Assembly: GCA_023664325.1 (NCBI GenBank)
Contig: JAMPFS010000018.1
Location: 1 to 54,291 of the forward strand
Length of the DNA: 54,291 bases
From: Clostridium sp.
GTDB lineage: Bacteria > Bacillota > Clostridia > Lachnospirales > Lachnospiraceae
Direction: 5' to 3'
Positions 16,103-24,088 of this stretch are shown here, piece after piece. Below the pieces are notes generated by a model. That model saw only the letters and a program-made list of their open reading frames with translations, did not search any database and was not told the DNA's origin. A program made the translations under genes and the position numbers. Each line of letters starts with the position of its first letter. Position 1 is the stretch's first letter.

Positions 16103-16288
16103 ATGGCAAAACAGGAAAGGCATAAAATCAAAAATCTGCTGATGAAGCTGAATGATGAAGATAGGAATACCCTCTGCTGTTTGTTGGTAAAGGCCGGGTA
16201 TGCTGTCCGGATCGGAAAGGAACGCCCCGGCGGTAAAGGGCAGACAATGTATTTTGTGGAATTTTGGGAGGAGGATGCAGATGCTTAG
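16103..16288 (+). CDS. Small unknown phage protein
   Basis: Starting at the ATG at 16103, just after the PcfJ-like stop, with GGCGGGA upstream, this encodes 61 residues. It is basic at the N-terminus with a FVEFWEEDAD end. It overlaps the next gene by 8 nt. No motif recognised. Confidence 0.55.
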   Translation: MAKQERHKIKNLLMKLNDEDRNTLCCLLVKAGYAVRIGKERPGGKGQTMYFVEFWEEDADA

Positions 16289-16541
16289 AAATATAGCAAG
16301 GAAGCCTATACCTAAGATGGGAACTTACTTAAAGTATGGCTTTGTCATTACAGAGCATGAATCTTATTTGTGTCCAAGGTGTATGAGCATTTTGAACGCA
16401 GGTCCTAATTATCAGCCCAGATATTGCGATCAGTGCGGACAGAAGATTGATTTTTCTGGAATTGTATGGAAAGCAGACAGAGAGCTTGGATATGCGGAAA
16501 GGAGAGAGGCTTATGAACCGGTCAAAGATAGAGTGGTGTGA
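16281..16541 (+). CDS. Small zinc-ribbon protein
   Basis: The ATG at 16281 follows GGGAGGAGG. The 86-residue protein contains a CPRCMSIL..YCDQCGQ zinc ribbon (CxxC pairs about 20 residues apart), preceded by an ITEHESYLCP strand. This kind of rubredoxin-like ribbon is common in phage replication regions. Its 3' end overlaps the next gene by 29 nt. Function unknown. Confidence 0.65.
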   Translation: MLRNIARKPIPKMGTYLKYGFVITEHESYLCPRCMSILNAGPNYQPRYCDQCGQKIDFSGIVWKADRELGYAERREAYEPVKDRVV

Positions 16542-17580
16542 TCATACATGGAATCCCATTACGGGATGCCGTCACGAATGCTCTTATTGTTATGCAAGGA
16601 CAATGACTTCCAGATTCGCCGGAGATGTGAGATTGAACAAAATGGCGAAAGCGGATTATCAGCTGGTGGATGCAGCTGACGGATCAGAACCTGTCTACTA
16701 TCTGGAAAAGCCTATGATGAACGAAACAGGGAATGCTCTGGTTTATCCGTTTGGATTTGAGCCTACATATCACAGATACCGGATGAATACGCTCGATAAG
16801 CTGAAAATGGGGAACAACATTTTTGTCGGGGCAATGGCAGATGTGTTCGGATCATGGGTACCGGAGCAATGGATATTGGATATCCTCGGCGTATGTGAGG
16901 AGCGTCCGCAGCACAATTATATGTTTCTCACAAAAAATGCCAAACGATATAACGAAATCGTGGTTCCGTCAGCCCCCAATCTGTGGTACGGCACAAGCAT
17001 TACACGGGAAAGTGAGATGGAACGGATGAGGGCTCTCCCACCTCACAAAAGCATATTTATCAGCTTTGAGCCACTTTTGGAAGATGTTTGTCCGGAATGT
17101 TATGGAGAGACATTTAAGTCTCTGGGATGGATAATCATCGGAGCACAGACTGGCAGGAGAAAGGATAAGGTCGTTCCCGATGTGGAGTGGATTGACAAGC
17201 TGGTAAGACAGGCAGATCTGGAGGGGATTCCTGTATTTATGAAAGACAGCTTGGTACCTATTGTGGGAGAGAAGAATATGCGGAGGGATTTTCCAAAGGA
17301 GCTGCAGCGCAAGACAGTCAGCGAGAAAATGCAGAATAAACTCTGCGCTGAATGTGCCGAGTGCAAAGCATATCTGAGAAAGGGTGACATGATAACTCTC
17401 CTTGCAAGGTCAAAGCGTGGAGAACAACCGAAACAGTTTGGATTTATGTGTAAAGAATGCTTCAAGGAATTCTGCAAAGGAATTGGTTTGGATGTTCCCC
17501 AACTGGCAGAACTGGCGGAAAGCATAACCATAGGACCGGAAGAAGGTGAGGCTGAGGATGAAAAATCAATGGAGCCGTAA
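16513..17580 (+). CDS. Phage Gp37/Gp68-like (DUF5131) CxxxCxxC protein
   Basis: The ATG at 16513 follows AAAGGAGAG. The 355-residue protein starts RSKIEWCDHTWNPITGCRHE and has C19-x3-C23-x2-C26, the iron-sulfur cluster motif of radical-SAM enzymes, followed by a TIM-barrel-like series (MADVFGSWVPEQWI, FLTKNAKRY, WYGTSITRE, SFEPLLEDV, GAQTGRR). This is the DUF5131 family, known as phage Gp37/Gp68. The C-terminal 100 residues add an extra zinc-ribbon-like CAECAECKAYLRKGD..CKECF. Substrate unknown; some form of nucleic-acid chemistry or repair is inferred from its place beside RecU-like and clamp genes. Confidence 0.85.
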   Translation: MNRSKIEWCDHTWNPITGCRHECSYCYARTMTSRFAGDVRLNKMAKADYQLVDAADGSEPVYYLEKPMMNETGNALVYPFGFEPTYHRYRMNTLDKLKMGNNIFVGAMADVFGSWVPEQWILDILGVCEERPQHNYMFLTKNAKRYNEIVVPSAPNLWYGTSITRESEMERMRALPPHKSIFISFEPLLEDVCPECYGETFKSLGWIIIGAQTGRRKDKVVPDVEWIDKLVRQADLEGIPVFMKDSLVPIVGEKNMRRDFPKELQRKTVSEKMQNKLCAECAECKAYLRKGDMITLLARSKRGEQPKQFGFMCKECFKEFCKGIGLDVPQLAELAESITIGPEEGEAEDEKSMEP

Positions 17581-17947
17581 CAGTGAGGGATATAGCGATA
17601 AGACGGCCGGAATAGTGATTCAGAATATTACGCGCGAAGAAAGGAAGAAACATATGGGAAAAAAGAGAAACTGCAGGAGAACCACAGATGAAAATATTAT
17701 CCATGAGAAAGCCGTTAAAATGCGGAAAATGACAGACGAGCAGTTGGTCAATTATGTTGAGGATCGGGTAGAAAAAGCGAGAAGCGAAGGTTTTAATCAG
17801 GGAAAAGGCAATGCAAAGGCGATACCGAAGGTTGATATTACAGAGATTGTTGATGAAATCGGGAGCGTCAAAGGAATCGGCGCTGCGAAGCTGCAAGCTA
17901 TCAGAGGCATTCTCGAAACGAGATTGGCAGGTGTTGTCAGTGGCTGA
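17546..17947 (+). CDS. Small protein with helix-hairpin-helix end
   Basis: The GTG at 17546 or the ATG at 17558 could start this gene; both lie inside the DUF5131 gene's 3' end. The product is about 130 residues, basic at the N-terminus (NQWSRNSEGYSDKTAG), with a coiled middle and a C-terminal helix-hairpin-helix (EIGSVKGIGAAKLQAIRGIL), a non-specific DNA-binding unit. It overlaps the RecU-like gene by 8 nt, so it may help direct that nuclease to DNA. Confidence 0.65.
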   Translation: MRLRMKNQWSRNSEGYSDKTAGIVIQNITREERKKHMGKKRNCRRTTDENIIHEKAVKMRKMTDEQLVNYVEDRVEKARSEGFNQGKGNAKAIPKVDITEIVDEIGSVKGIGAAKLQAIRGILETRLAGVVSG

Positions 17948-18473
17948 TCCGAGAAAACAGATTATTGGCAGACGGAGCAAAGCCGCCGGAGAAACATTTG
18001 AACGGTGGATATCCAGTGCTTGTGATTTTTATCTGAGGAATGGTTGGGCGCATATCGAGAAAACCCCGGAGCCGTTTCATATTACTGGAAAGGATCGGAA
18101 CGGTGTAGTGACAGGGTATTACGAAAAGAAGGGGCAGCCAGATTATAAAGGAATCCTATGTGATGGCACCGGCATTATGTTTGAGGCAAAACATACGGAT
18201 TCTGACCGGATAAACCAGAGCGTTGTCACAGATAAGCAATGGGAAAGCCTTGATATATACGAAAAGTTTGGGGCTCACTGTTATGTAATGGTTTCCCTGG
18301 GCCTAACCAAATTTTACCGGATTCCATGGGATATTTGGAAGCGGATGAAGGAGCTGTTCGGGCATAAGTTTATGACAGAACAGGAGTTGGAAAAGTTTAG
18401 GCTGAGGGAGAAACAATGCACAATATTAATCTTGGAAGGAGTGGAATTAAAAGATGAAGATACAAAAAACTGA
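17940..18473 (+). CDS. recU-like: RecU-like Holliday-junction resolvase
   Basis: The GTG at 17940 follows AGGTG by 7 nt; a GTG at 17931 is also possible. The 177-residue protein has the RecU/PD-(D/E)xK layout: GRRSKAAGETFERWISSACD, then EKTPEPFHI, KGQPDYKGI, GIMFEAKHTDS (the catalytic Asp..Glu-x-Lys) and DKQWESLDIYEKFGAHCYVM. It would cut branched DNA intermediates made during recombination-dependent replication, working with the SbcCD fusion. It overlaps the clamp gene by 20 nt. Confidence 0.83.
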   Translation: MADPRKQIIGRRSKAAGETFERWISSACDFYLRNGWAHIEKTPEPFHITGKDRNGVVTGYYEKKGQPDYKGILCDGTGIMFEAKHTDSDRINQSVVTDKQWESLDIYEKFGAHCYVMVSLGLTKFYRIPWDIWKRMKELFGHKFMTEQELEKFRLREKQCTILILEGVELKDEDTKN

Positions 18474-19503
18474 ACTGGCACAGAAGATAAATAAAATCAA
18501 GAGCGTGGTGCCGAAGAAAACACCAATGTCCATATTACAGGGCATTTTGGTAAAAGACGGGTATTTAATCGCCAATAATCTTGAAATGACCGTTAAGGCG
18601 AAGATAGAGGGTGCTGAGGGCGAATGTTTCATCATTCCGATGAAAGCCTTTGACCTTATAAGTAATCTGCCTAATGGAGAGGTGGAAATTGTTTCAGACG
18701 GAAACAATATCACAATCAAAGCTGCAAAGATTAAGAATAAGTACCAGACGATGGATCCGGCGCAGTTCCCGGAAACAGCAATACCGGACGGGGAGGAACA
18801 GGAAATTATTTTAGATAGTTCTGAACTGCTGGAATCCATGAAAAGGGTATCGTATGCGGTGCCGGCGCAGAACCCCAATGTTATTATGACGGCTATGTGT
18901 TTGCAGGCGAAAGATGGATATTTGAATTTTGTGGGTCTTGATGGTCATGTAATGGCATGGGACAAAGTAAAGTACGCTGGAGATTTTACCCTTCTTTTAC
19001 CAAAGAATACGACAGATAAACTGCAAAGTATCGGCATTGAAGGAAGCGTATCAATCAGGCATAACAATCTGGGTGCCGTATTTGTTACAGAGGAGTATGA
19101 AATATATACCAGATTGATAGAGGGTGAATATTTCAAGTATCAAAATATGTTCAATGAGTTGCCTTTGCATACTGTCATTACAAGAGCGGAGTTATTGGAT
19201 GCTATGGTACGGGCCAAGATGTGTACAGAGGAAAGATGCCCGGTCAAGTTTGAAATATCCGGCGATACGCTGAATGTCAGTATTAAAGATAGTACCACCG
19301 ACTATCATGAAACGATTGCTTTACAGGAATCACTGGAAAAGAATCTTACAATCGGCTTTGACGCTCGGTTAGTTATTGAAACCTTAAAAGCGTTTGACTG
19401 TGATAATATCGGCGTACAGTTGCAGGCATCAAAAGCGCCAATGATCATAGAGGCAGAGGACAGCGACTTTGAGGCGATTGTACTGCCGGTAGCAATAAAT
19501 TAG
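18454..19503 (+). CDS. dnaN-like: DnaN-like DNA polymerase sliding clamp
   Basis: The 349-residue protein matches a bacterial beta clamp: MKIQKTELAQKINKIKSVVP, the early PMSILQGILVKDGYLIANNL segment (clamp domain 1), KMVEF-like repeats in the middle (FVGLDGHVMAW, LLLPKNTTDKLQ) and a C-terminal end (APMIIEAEDSDFEAIVLPV) similar to the clamp's last strands. It is slightly shorter than host DnaN (about 370). A phage-encoded clamp suggests the phage redirects the host polymerase; the PcfK-like C-terminal peptide may bind it. Confidence 0.87.
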   Translation: MKIQKTELAQKINKIKSVVPKKTPMSILQGILVKDGYLIANNLEMTVKAKIEGAEGECFIIPMKAFDLISNLPNGEVEIVSDGNNITIKAAKIKNKYQTMDPAQFPETAIPDGEEQEIILDSSELLESMKRVSYAVPAQNPNVIMTAMCLQAKDGYLNFVGLDGHVMAWDKVKYAGDFTLLLPKNTTDKLQSIGIEGSVSIRHNNLGAVFVTEEYEIYTRLIEGEYFKYQNMFNELPLHTVITRAELLDAMVRAKMCTEERCPVKFEISGDTLNVSIKDSTTDYHETIALQESLEKNLTIGFDARLVIETLKAFDCDNIGVQLQASKAPMIIEAEDSDFEAIVLPVAIN

Positions 19504-19550
19504 CATCGTTCCGCTTGGTCTCGGAGGATACATATCACGGAATACTACAT

Positions 19551-19571
19551 GGGCGGTTGATGCTGCCGCCC
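19551..19571 (+). other. GC-rich hairpin between clamp and downstream genes
   Basis: GGGCGG and CCGCCC form a 6-bp stem around a 9-nt loop in the 84-nt gap after the clamp gene. No T-run follows, so it is more likely an RNA-processing or attenuation element than a terminator. A GGAGG at 19533 ahead of it has no usable reading frame. Confidence 0.35.
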
Positions 19572-19587
19572 AGGAAGGAGGCATGGC

Positions 19588-19803
19588 ATGATACAAGCAT
19601 ACGGAAAACAGTTTAAGATATCGGAAGAAGATAAAAATCAGATTGATGGAATGAGCCAGTATCAAATGGCATATAAGGTAAGATTTTCACAAGCCGGGGA
19701 TCCGTTCATGTGTGGAGATTTAGGAGATTACTTCATGGCAAGGTTTAGAGAACTTGGCGGAATGACACCAGAAATATCAAAGCGGTTAGGATGGGAACGA
19801 TGA
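19588..19803 (+). CDS. Small unknown phage protein
   Basis: The ATG at 19588 follows GGAAGGAGGC. The 71-residue protein contains SQYQMAYKVRFSQAGDPFMC and ELGGMTPEISKRLGW. It overlaps the Dam-type methylase start by 4 nt (ATGA). No family recognised, but strong ribosome site and coupling indicate a real gene. Confidence 0.6.
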   Translation: MIQAYGKQFKISEEDKNQIDGMSQYQMAYKVRFSQAGDPFMCGDLGDYFMARFRELGGMTPEISKRLGWER

Positions 19804-20615
19804 AAGCGGTAATGAAGTACCCGGGGAGCAAGTGGTCTTTGGCAGATTGGATTATCAGCCTGTTTCCACCACATCACAGTTATTTAGAGCCGTTCTTTGG
19901 GAGCGGAGCGATACTATTCAACAAAACCCGCTCTAATATCGAAACGGTCAATGATCTGGATGGGAATGTAGTCAATCTATTTGAGTGGATCAAAAACGAC
20001 CCGGAGAAGCTGGCTCGTGAAATATATTATACTCCGTATTCCAGACAGGTATATGAGCAGGCTTTTAGCCAGGAGCCGGAAGACAGCCTAGGGCGGGCAG
20101 TAAATTTCTATATTCGCCTGAATATGGGACATGGATTCCGTACCACAGGGGAAAAAGTCGGATGGAAAAATGATGTGCAAGGTCGGGAAAAAGCCTATGC
20201 AGCGCAAGACTGGGTACATCTTCCGGAGAAGATATGTCAAGCAGCGGAACGATTGCGGGGCGTGCAGATTGAAAACAGGCCAGCTATAGAACTGATAAGA
20301 CGATTCAACCATGAAAGTGTCCTGATATATTGCGATCCGCCGTATATGTTGGAAACCCGACACGGGAAACAGTACCGATGCGAAATGGATGATGTAGAGC
20401 ATAGGGAGCTGTTGGAAATTCTGCTGAAGCATAGAGGACCAGTGGCAATTAGCGGATATGACACGGAGCTTTATCAGGATATGTTAGCCGGATGGAAACG
20501 ATATGAGAACATTTCATATTCCCAGGTCTGTTCCAGGAAGCGGGAGGTACTCTGGGTGAACTATGAACCGCCGGGAAGGCAACTGACATTTGAGGAGATT
20601 GGAGGCATTACATGA
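19800..20615 (+). CDS. Dam-type (D12 class) adenine-N6 DNA methyltransferase
   Basis: The ATG at 19800 overlaps the previous stop as ATGA; an ATG at 19791 is in frame. The 271-residue protein has motif X/I (MKYPGSKWSLADWIISLFPP, LEPFFGSGAILF), the acidic NDLDGNVVNLFEW, and the catalytic CDPPYML. These are the hallmarks of D12-class methylases such as Dam. Likely target is adenine in a short site. Solitary here, without a cognate nuclease, it probably protects phage DNA from restriction or tunes gene expression. Confidence 0.93.
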   Translation: MKAVMKYPGSKWSLADWIISLFPPHHSYLEPFFGSGAILFNKTRSNIETVNDLDGNVVNLFEWIKNDPEKLAREIYYTPYSRQVYEQAFSQEPEDSLGRAVNFYIRLNMGHGFRTTGEKVGWKNDVQGREKAYAAQDWVHLPEKICQAAERLRGVQIENRPAIELIRRFNHESVLIYCDPPYMLETRHGKQYRCEMDDVEHRELLEILLKHRGPVAISGYDTELYQDMLAGWKRYENISYSQVCSRKREVLWVNYEPPGRQLTFEEIGGIT

Positions 20616-20827
20616 AAATTTGTCCAAAATGTGGCAGAAGTTTTGACAGACTTCTTGCTGTTTCAAGAGAGGATAACAAAACAATGGTTTGCGATAACTG
20701 CGGAATCATGGAGGCTTTGAATAGTTTACCCTCAACCGTATTAACTCCGCAAGAAAGAACGCGGAATGCAGTAATGGCAACGGGGAATAAATGGGCGATT
20801 GAGAATTTTAATGATACGCATAAATGA
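20612..20827 (+). CDS. Small zinc-finger phage protein
   Basis: The ATG overlaps the methylase stop. The 71-residue protein has an N-terminal four-Cys ribbon (CPKCGRSFDR..VCDNCGIMEA) and a helical tail (TPQERTRNAVMATGNKWAIE). Its function is unknown. Coupling to the methylase suggests co-expression rather than a shared activity. Confidence 0.6.
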   Translation: MKICPKCGRSFDRLLAVSREDNKTMVCDNCGIMEALNSLPSTVLTPQERTRNAVMATGNKWAIENFNDTHK

Positions 20828-20860
20828 TTCAGTAAGCAAAGCTGCGGAAAGGAGAGTGCA

Positions 20861-21079
20861 ATGAGTCAGGATTTAAAAATGCTGTATGATAACAGCGCTG
20901 ATTTTAAGCAATATGTTGATAAGTGCTGTGCAAATGAAGGATATCATAAAACAGCTACTTTGGAAACTGTTTTGAGCAGGGCAATAACACATGAGGTAGC
21001 GGAGATGTATCGAAGTAACACAGAGAAACCAGCAAGAAATGCAAGGTCAACATTCACACCGCAGGGCGAATGTGTGTAA
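20861..21079 (+). CDS. Small unknown phage protein
   Basis: AAAGGAGAG precedes the ATG. The 72-residue product is mainly helical: NSADFKQYVDKCCANEGYHK, then a conserved-looking LSRAITHEVAEMYRS, and a disordered C-terminus. Many Clostridia phages carry a similar small helical gene here; function unknown. Confidence 0.55.
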   Translation: MSQDLKMLYDNSADFKQYVDKCCANEGYHKTATLETVLSRAITHEVAEMYRSNTEKPARNARSTFTPQGECV

Positions 21080-21119
21080 AAGCATGAATTTCAAAACTAA
21101 AGAATTGGAGGATATGGCT

Positions 21120-21926
21120 ATGGCAAAATTGAAAATTAAAATCGGAAAAACGGAGTTTATGGCAGACGGGACCCCGGAGCATATCGAAAAGGAGCTTTCG
21201 GCATTTACCGAAATGGTGCGGAGTGCCCCGGCAATAATGAATGTCACAAATTTTCTTCCGGAAACTGGGCTGAAAAAAGTAGATAAAGGGCACAAAATAG
21301 CACAAGCAGGCAAAGGGGCAAAGGTAGTTAAACATAAATCAGAGCAGATCGCATGGGAAAATTTGGCTGATAATCTGCAGCTGTATGATGAATTAGAGTG
21401 CGATCTGAGTAACGGCAACAGAGCAACTTTTGTGTTAATCAAAGAATCAGATGGTTATTTGACCTTTTGCAGTAAAGACTGTATTACGAGGCATCGCATG
21501 AATGATAATGCCAGTAACAAAGGCGGAATTGCGGCTTCTGAAATGCAGAAATATCTTGATACAGAAGTATGGAATTTACTGCCGGACGAATTAAAGGACA
21601 TTATCGCTGTAACAAGGCGGAAATACAAGGACGGAGATCAGACAAAAGAATTTGACGCAAAATTGTTCCTTTTATCTGCTTCTGAGGTATTTGAAAAAGA
21701 TGAATGCTATGGCGAGGAAGAATTATACAGCCAGATTGATTATTTCAAGGATGAAAGAAATCGGGTGAAATGTAAAGACAGGGAAACGGCTTACTGGTGG
21801 CTTTCGTCTCCTGACGCAGGCTACAGCACGGCCTTTTGCATTGTCCTCACTTCCGGCGGCGCCAACGTCATCTACGCCAGCAACGCGAACGGCGTTGTCC
21901 CCTGCTTTTGTATCAAAAAATCATAA
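21120..21926 (+). CDS. DUF6273-like (C-type-lectin-fold-like) protein with a candidate variable 3' end
   Basis: I choose the ATG at 21120, 8 nt after GGAGG; an ATG at 21114 lies too close. The 268-residue protein has a polar N-terminal region and a C-terminal DUF6273-like domain: FDAKLFLLSASEVF, then the WWLSSPDAGYSTAFC block and a GVVPCFCI end. The last 43 codons change abruptly to codons ending in C, many at positions where a template AAC codon would give NNC after adenine mutagenesis. Such domains are known as targets of diversity-generating retroelements. It sits in the early region, not with tail fibres, and no reverse transcriptase is seen in the window. Ligand unknown; surface display is possible. 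Confidence 0.72.
   Translation: MAKLKIKIGKTEFMADGTPEHIEKELSAFTEMVRSAPAIMNVTNFLPETGLKKVDKGHKIAQAGKGAKVVKHKSEQIAWENLADNLQLYDELECDLSNGNRATFVLIKESDGYLTFCSKDCITRHRMNDNASNKGGIAASEMQKYLDTEVWNLLPDELKDIIAVTRRKYKDGDQTKEFDAKLFLLSASEVFEKDECYGEEELYSQIDYFKDERNRVKCKDRETAYWWLSSPDAGYSTAFCIVLTSGGANVIYASNANGVVPCFCIKKS
21797..21911 (+). other. Candidate retroelement variable region (VR)
   Basis: From the WWLSSP codons to just before the stop, C-ending codons dominate (GAC, GGC, TAC, GTC, CTC, AAC, ATC), unlike the A/T-ending codons of the upstream part of the gene. Surface-type positions hold D, G, Y, V, L, N, I, all reachable from AAC by first- and second-position changes. No template repeat was found in the window. 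Confidence 0.45.
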
Positions 21927-21928
21927 TA

Positions 21929-21951
21929 TATGGCGGCCTTGTGCCGCCATA
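21929..21951 (+). terminator. Strong GC-rich hairpin after the lectin-like gene
   Basis: TATGGCGGC and GCCGCCATA form a 9-bp perfect stem with a 5-nt loop, starting 3 nt after the stop codon. No T-run follows. It could be a transcription-pause or terminator element, or a counterpart of the hairpin that marks variable-region targets of diversity-generating retroelements. Confidence 0.5.
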
Positions 21952-21979
21952 ACACAAAAACAGAGGGGGAGCGGATAAA

Positions 21980-22171
21980 ATGGAAAAATTAAGTGATAAG
22001 CTGCTTCAAAAGGTAATCAATACAGAAATCGAATTTATGCGGCGGTTTGAAGAAAAATATCAGATGGAAGCAGAGATAGATTTTTATATAGTTGCGTTTT
22101 TGAAGGAGTTGCAGGAACGCCGGGGCAGCACCGCAAAAGAAAAAAATGTAAGGAGTGGATCAGGAGATTGA
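21980..22171 (+). CDS. Small unknown helical protein
   Basis: The ATG follows GAGGGGGAG. The 63-residue product is mostly helical (KLSDKLLQKVINTEIEFMRR) with a charged tail. It overlaps the next gene by 4 nt. No family recognised. Confidence 0.55.
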   Translation: MEKLSDKLLQKVINTEIEFMRRFEEKYQMEAEIDFYIVAFLKELQERRGSTAKEKNVRSGSGD

Positions 22172-22368
22172 AAGATACGAGAAAAAGGTATGAAATCATA
22201 TGTCCGTATTGCGAAACCGTACAATATGCCTGCAAATCAATATTTCATGAAATGGGTATAGCGGATGGCGGGCGTGGAGTATGTTTAGCTTGCGGAAAGA
22301 ATATGTGTCTGACTTTTAATGAAAAAGAGCAGATTATGAGAGCCGAAAAATGGGAGTTGAAACCTTAA
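22168..22368 (+). CDS. Small zinc-ribbon protein
   Basis: The likely start is the TTG at 22168, overlapping the previous stop, with AAGGAG 12 nt upstream. The 66-residue product has a CPYCETVQYAC..CLACGKNMC ribbon. Unknown function. The other ATGs nearby are in a different frame. Confidence 0.55.
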   Translation: MKDTRKRYEIICPYCETVQYACKSIFHEMGIADGGRGVCLACGKNMCLTFNEKEQIMRAEKWELKP

Positions 22369-22380
22369 AGGAGGCGTGAA

Positions 22381-22812
22381 ATGGCAATTTTGAATTACAC
22401 AACAACTGTAGATAGTTTTAAAACAGTATCAGAAATTGAGTACATACTTATGAAACACAAGGCAAGATCAATCATGAAAAATTATGAGGGTGAATCTATT
22501 ACCGGACTTTCTTTTCTGATTGATGCCGGCGCACAGCAGATTCCGGTTAGGCTTCCTGTGAAGGTAGATGAATGTCTGAAAGTGCTGAAAAAGGAAAAGC
22601 GTGAGAATCCAAGGAAGCAGATAAAAGATACCAGAGAACAGGCAGAACGTGTTGCTTGGAGAATCTTAAAAGACTGGGTAGAGGCTCAGATGGCACTATT
22701 GGATATTGAGATGGTGCGATTTGAAGAAATTTTTCTTCCATATATCGAAACAAATAACGGTCAGACAATTTACGAAAGACTGGAAGAAAAGCAGTTTTTA
22801 CTTGAAGGATAA
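22381..22812 (+). CDS. Conserved-looking phage protein, replication-region type
   Basis: AAAGGAGGCGTGAA precedes the ATG. The 143-residue protein has a beta-rich first half (MAILNYTTTVDSFKTVSEIE, GLSFLIDAGAQQIPVRLPV) and a helical second half with a conserved REQAERVAWRILKDWVEAQM motif. This form is frequent in Lachnospiraceae and Clostridium phages; its role is unknown to me. The gene is well expressed judging by the ribosome site. Confidence 0.65.
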   Translation: MAILNYTTTVDSFKTVSEIEYILMKHKARSIMKNYEGESITGLSFLIDAGAQQIPVRLPVKVDECLKVLKKEKRENPRKQIKDTREQAERVAWRILKDWVEAQMALLDIEMVRFEEIFLPYIETNNGQTIYERLEEKQFLLEG

Positions 22813-22836
22813 CTCGGATGCTGGAAGGAGTACGCA

Positions 22837-23013
22837 ATGAATAAAACCTGTGAAATATACTTATTTGGACGTAAAGCAATATGTCCAGAGTGCAGTGGGC
22901 TTTTAACATCAATTGGCGATATGAAATATTACTGCATAGATTGTCACGTTACTTTTAATGTGATAGATACTGGGCGTAATGATAGTAAAGTTATTTGTGA
23001 GATTGATTCATAA
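22837..23013 (+). CDS. Small zinc-ribbon protein (58 residues)
   Basis: ATG at 22837 after GGAAGGAG, stop at 23013. The product reads MNKTCEIYLFGRKAICPECS and later YYCIDCHVTFNVID, a CPEC..CIDC ribbon with strands around it. It lies between two good genes with matching ribosome sites, so it is probably real despite its size. Function unknown. Confidence 0.65.
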   Translation: MNKTCEIYLFGRKAICPECSGLLTSIGDMKYYCIDCHVTFNVIDTGRNDSKVICEIDS

Positions 23014-23027
23014 GCGAGGAGAGGCAA

Positions 23028-23759
23028 ATGAGCAGAATATTACCGATTTTATTTAACACAGATATGGTCCGGGCGATACTGGACGGTGGGAAGACCGCCA
23101 CAAGGCGATTGGTGAAGTCACGAAGCAAAAAGGCATGCGGATTTTATGTGACATTCAGAAAAAGTGATAATGCTTTCATGGGTGTATATGATTATGACGA
23201 AAACGAGCGACAGTTTGATAACCCACAGATTCCACCATACCAGCCAGGAGATATCCTGTATGTTCGGGAAACATGGCAATGTTGGAGGGCGCACCGATAC
23301 GAAGCCACCGCAGATATTATGTTTAGGGCTGGCGGTAAGGGGGTAAAGATAGAATTTAAAAATGGCAACACAGATTCAATAGATAGAAAAGATTATGATT
23401 CATTTGTGGGAAAATGGTACAGCTATCATGGAGAGTGGCGACCGTCTATACATATGCCCAAAGAGGTCGCGCGGATATGGCTTAAAGTAATTGACGTAAA
23501 GGTAGAACGCCTACAAGAGATTAAAAATTTTCGTGAGGAGGGAATCGCATTATCTGAAAGCTGTGAGAAATGCTATCTTGCTTGTGGTGGATGTAATCCA
23601 ACAAATTCTCCTACAGGTTGTGACAATGAAGTGGAAGCATTTGCGAATTTATGGGATTCCACTATCAGAAAAAATGATATTAACAACTATGGGTGGCGTG
23701 CAAACCCATGGGTGTGGGTGATCGAGTTTGAACGCTGCGGGAAGCCGGAAGAATTATGA
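23028..23759 (+). CDS. ASCH-like phage protein
   Basis: The ATG follows GCGAGGAGAGG. The 243-residue protein has the ASCH-type start (ILFNTDMVRAILDGGKTATR), a PPYQPGDILYVRETWQCW strand-turn and a WVWVIEFERCGK end. A CEKCYLACGGCNPTNSPTGC cysteine insertion lies near residues 180-200. ASCH folds (PUA relatives) bind RNA or nucleobases. Many phages carry such proteins beside DNA-modification genes. The activity here is unknown. It overlaps the next gene by 4 nt. Confidence 0.72.
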   Translation: MSRILPILFNTDMVRAILDGGKTATRRLVKSRSKKACGFYVTFRKSDNAFMGVYDYDENERQFDNPQIPPYQPGDILYVRETWQCWRAHRYEATADIMFRAGGKGVKIEFKNGNTDSIDRKDYDSFVGKWYSYHGEWRPSIHMPKEVARIWLKVIDVKVERLQEIKNFREEGIALSESCEKCYLACGGCNPTNSPTGCDNEVEAFANLWDSTIRKNDINNYGWRANPWVWVIEFERCGKPEEL

Positions 23760-24073
23760 ATCATCAAATAACGCTTGAAGAATTTGGACTGATTCCAAAG
23801 CAGGAAGTAGCGCAGAAAAAGGAATATGCCGAAATCCCAAAGCAATATGCTTCTCCTTGCGGCGGCTGTATATGCAATCACTGCGCAAACAGCGTAGAGT
23901 GTTGGGATAATTGTACTGGTGAGATGGAAACACCGTGTTTTGTCTGTGATGAGTGCATTCATTATGACGGGCAGGGAAAAAACCAGAAGAGAGAAGAGTG
24001 CAGGAACTATAAAGTTACAAATAAATATGCGGAATATCTGAGGAAAGGTATCAGAAGTGTTAAAAAGCAGTAG
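23756..24073 (+). CDS. Cysteine-rich small protein
   Basis: The ATG overlaps the ASCH-like stop. The 105-residue protein carries at least ten cysteines in CGGCICNHCANSVECWDNC and CFVCDECIHYDGQG, consistent with one or two structural zinc sites. The N-terminal EEFGLIP motif occurs in other phage zinc proteins. Unknown function. Confidence 0.6.
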   Translation: MNHQITLEEFGLIPKQEVAQKKEYAEIPKQYASPCGGCICNHCANSVECWDNCTGEMETPCFVCDECIHYDGQGKNQKREECRNYKVTNKYAEYLRKGIRSVKKQ

Positions 24074-24088
24074 AAAGAAGGTGATTTG

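Noticed and set aside
21120..21926. A complete diversity-generating retroelement in the window
   Set aside because: I found no reverse-transcriptase-like (YxDD) protein and no second copy of the candidate variable sequence, so only a possible target is reported.
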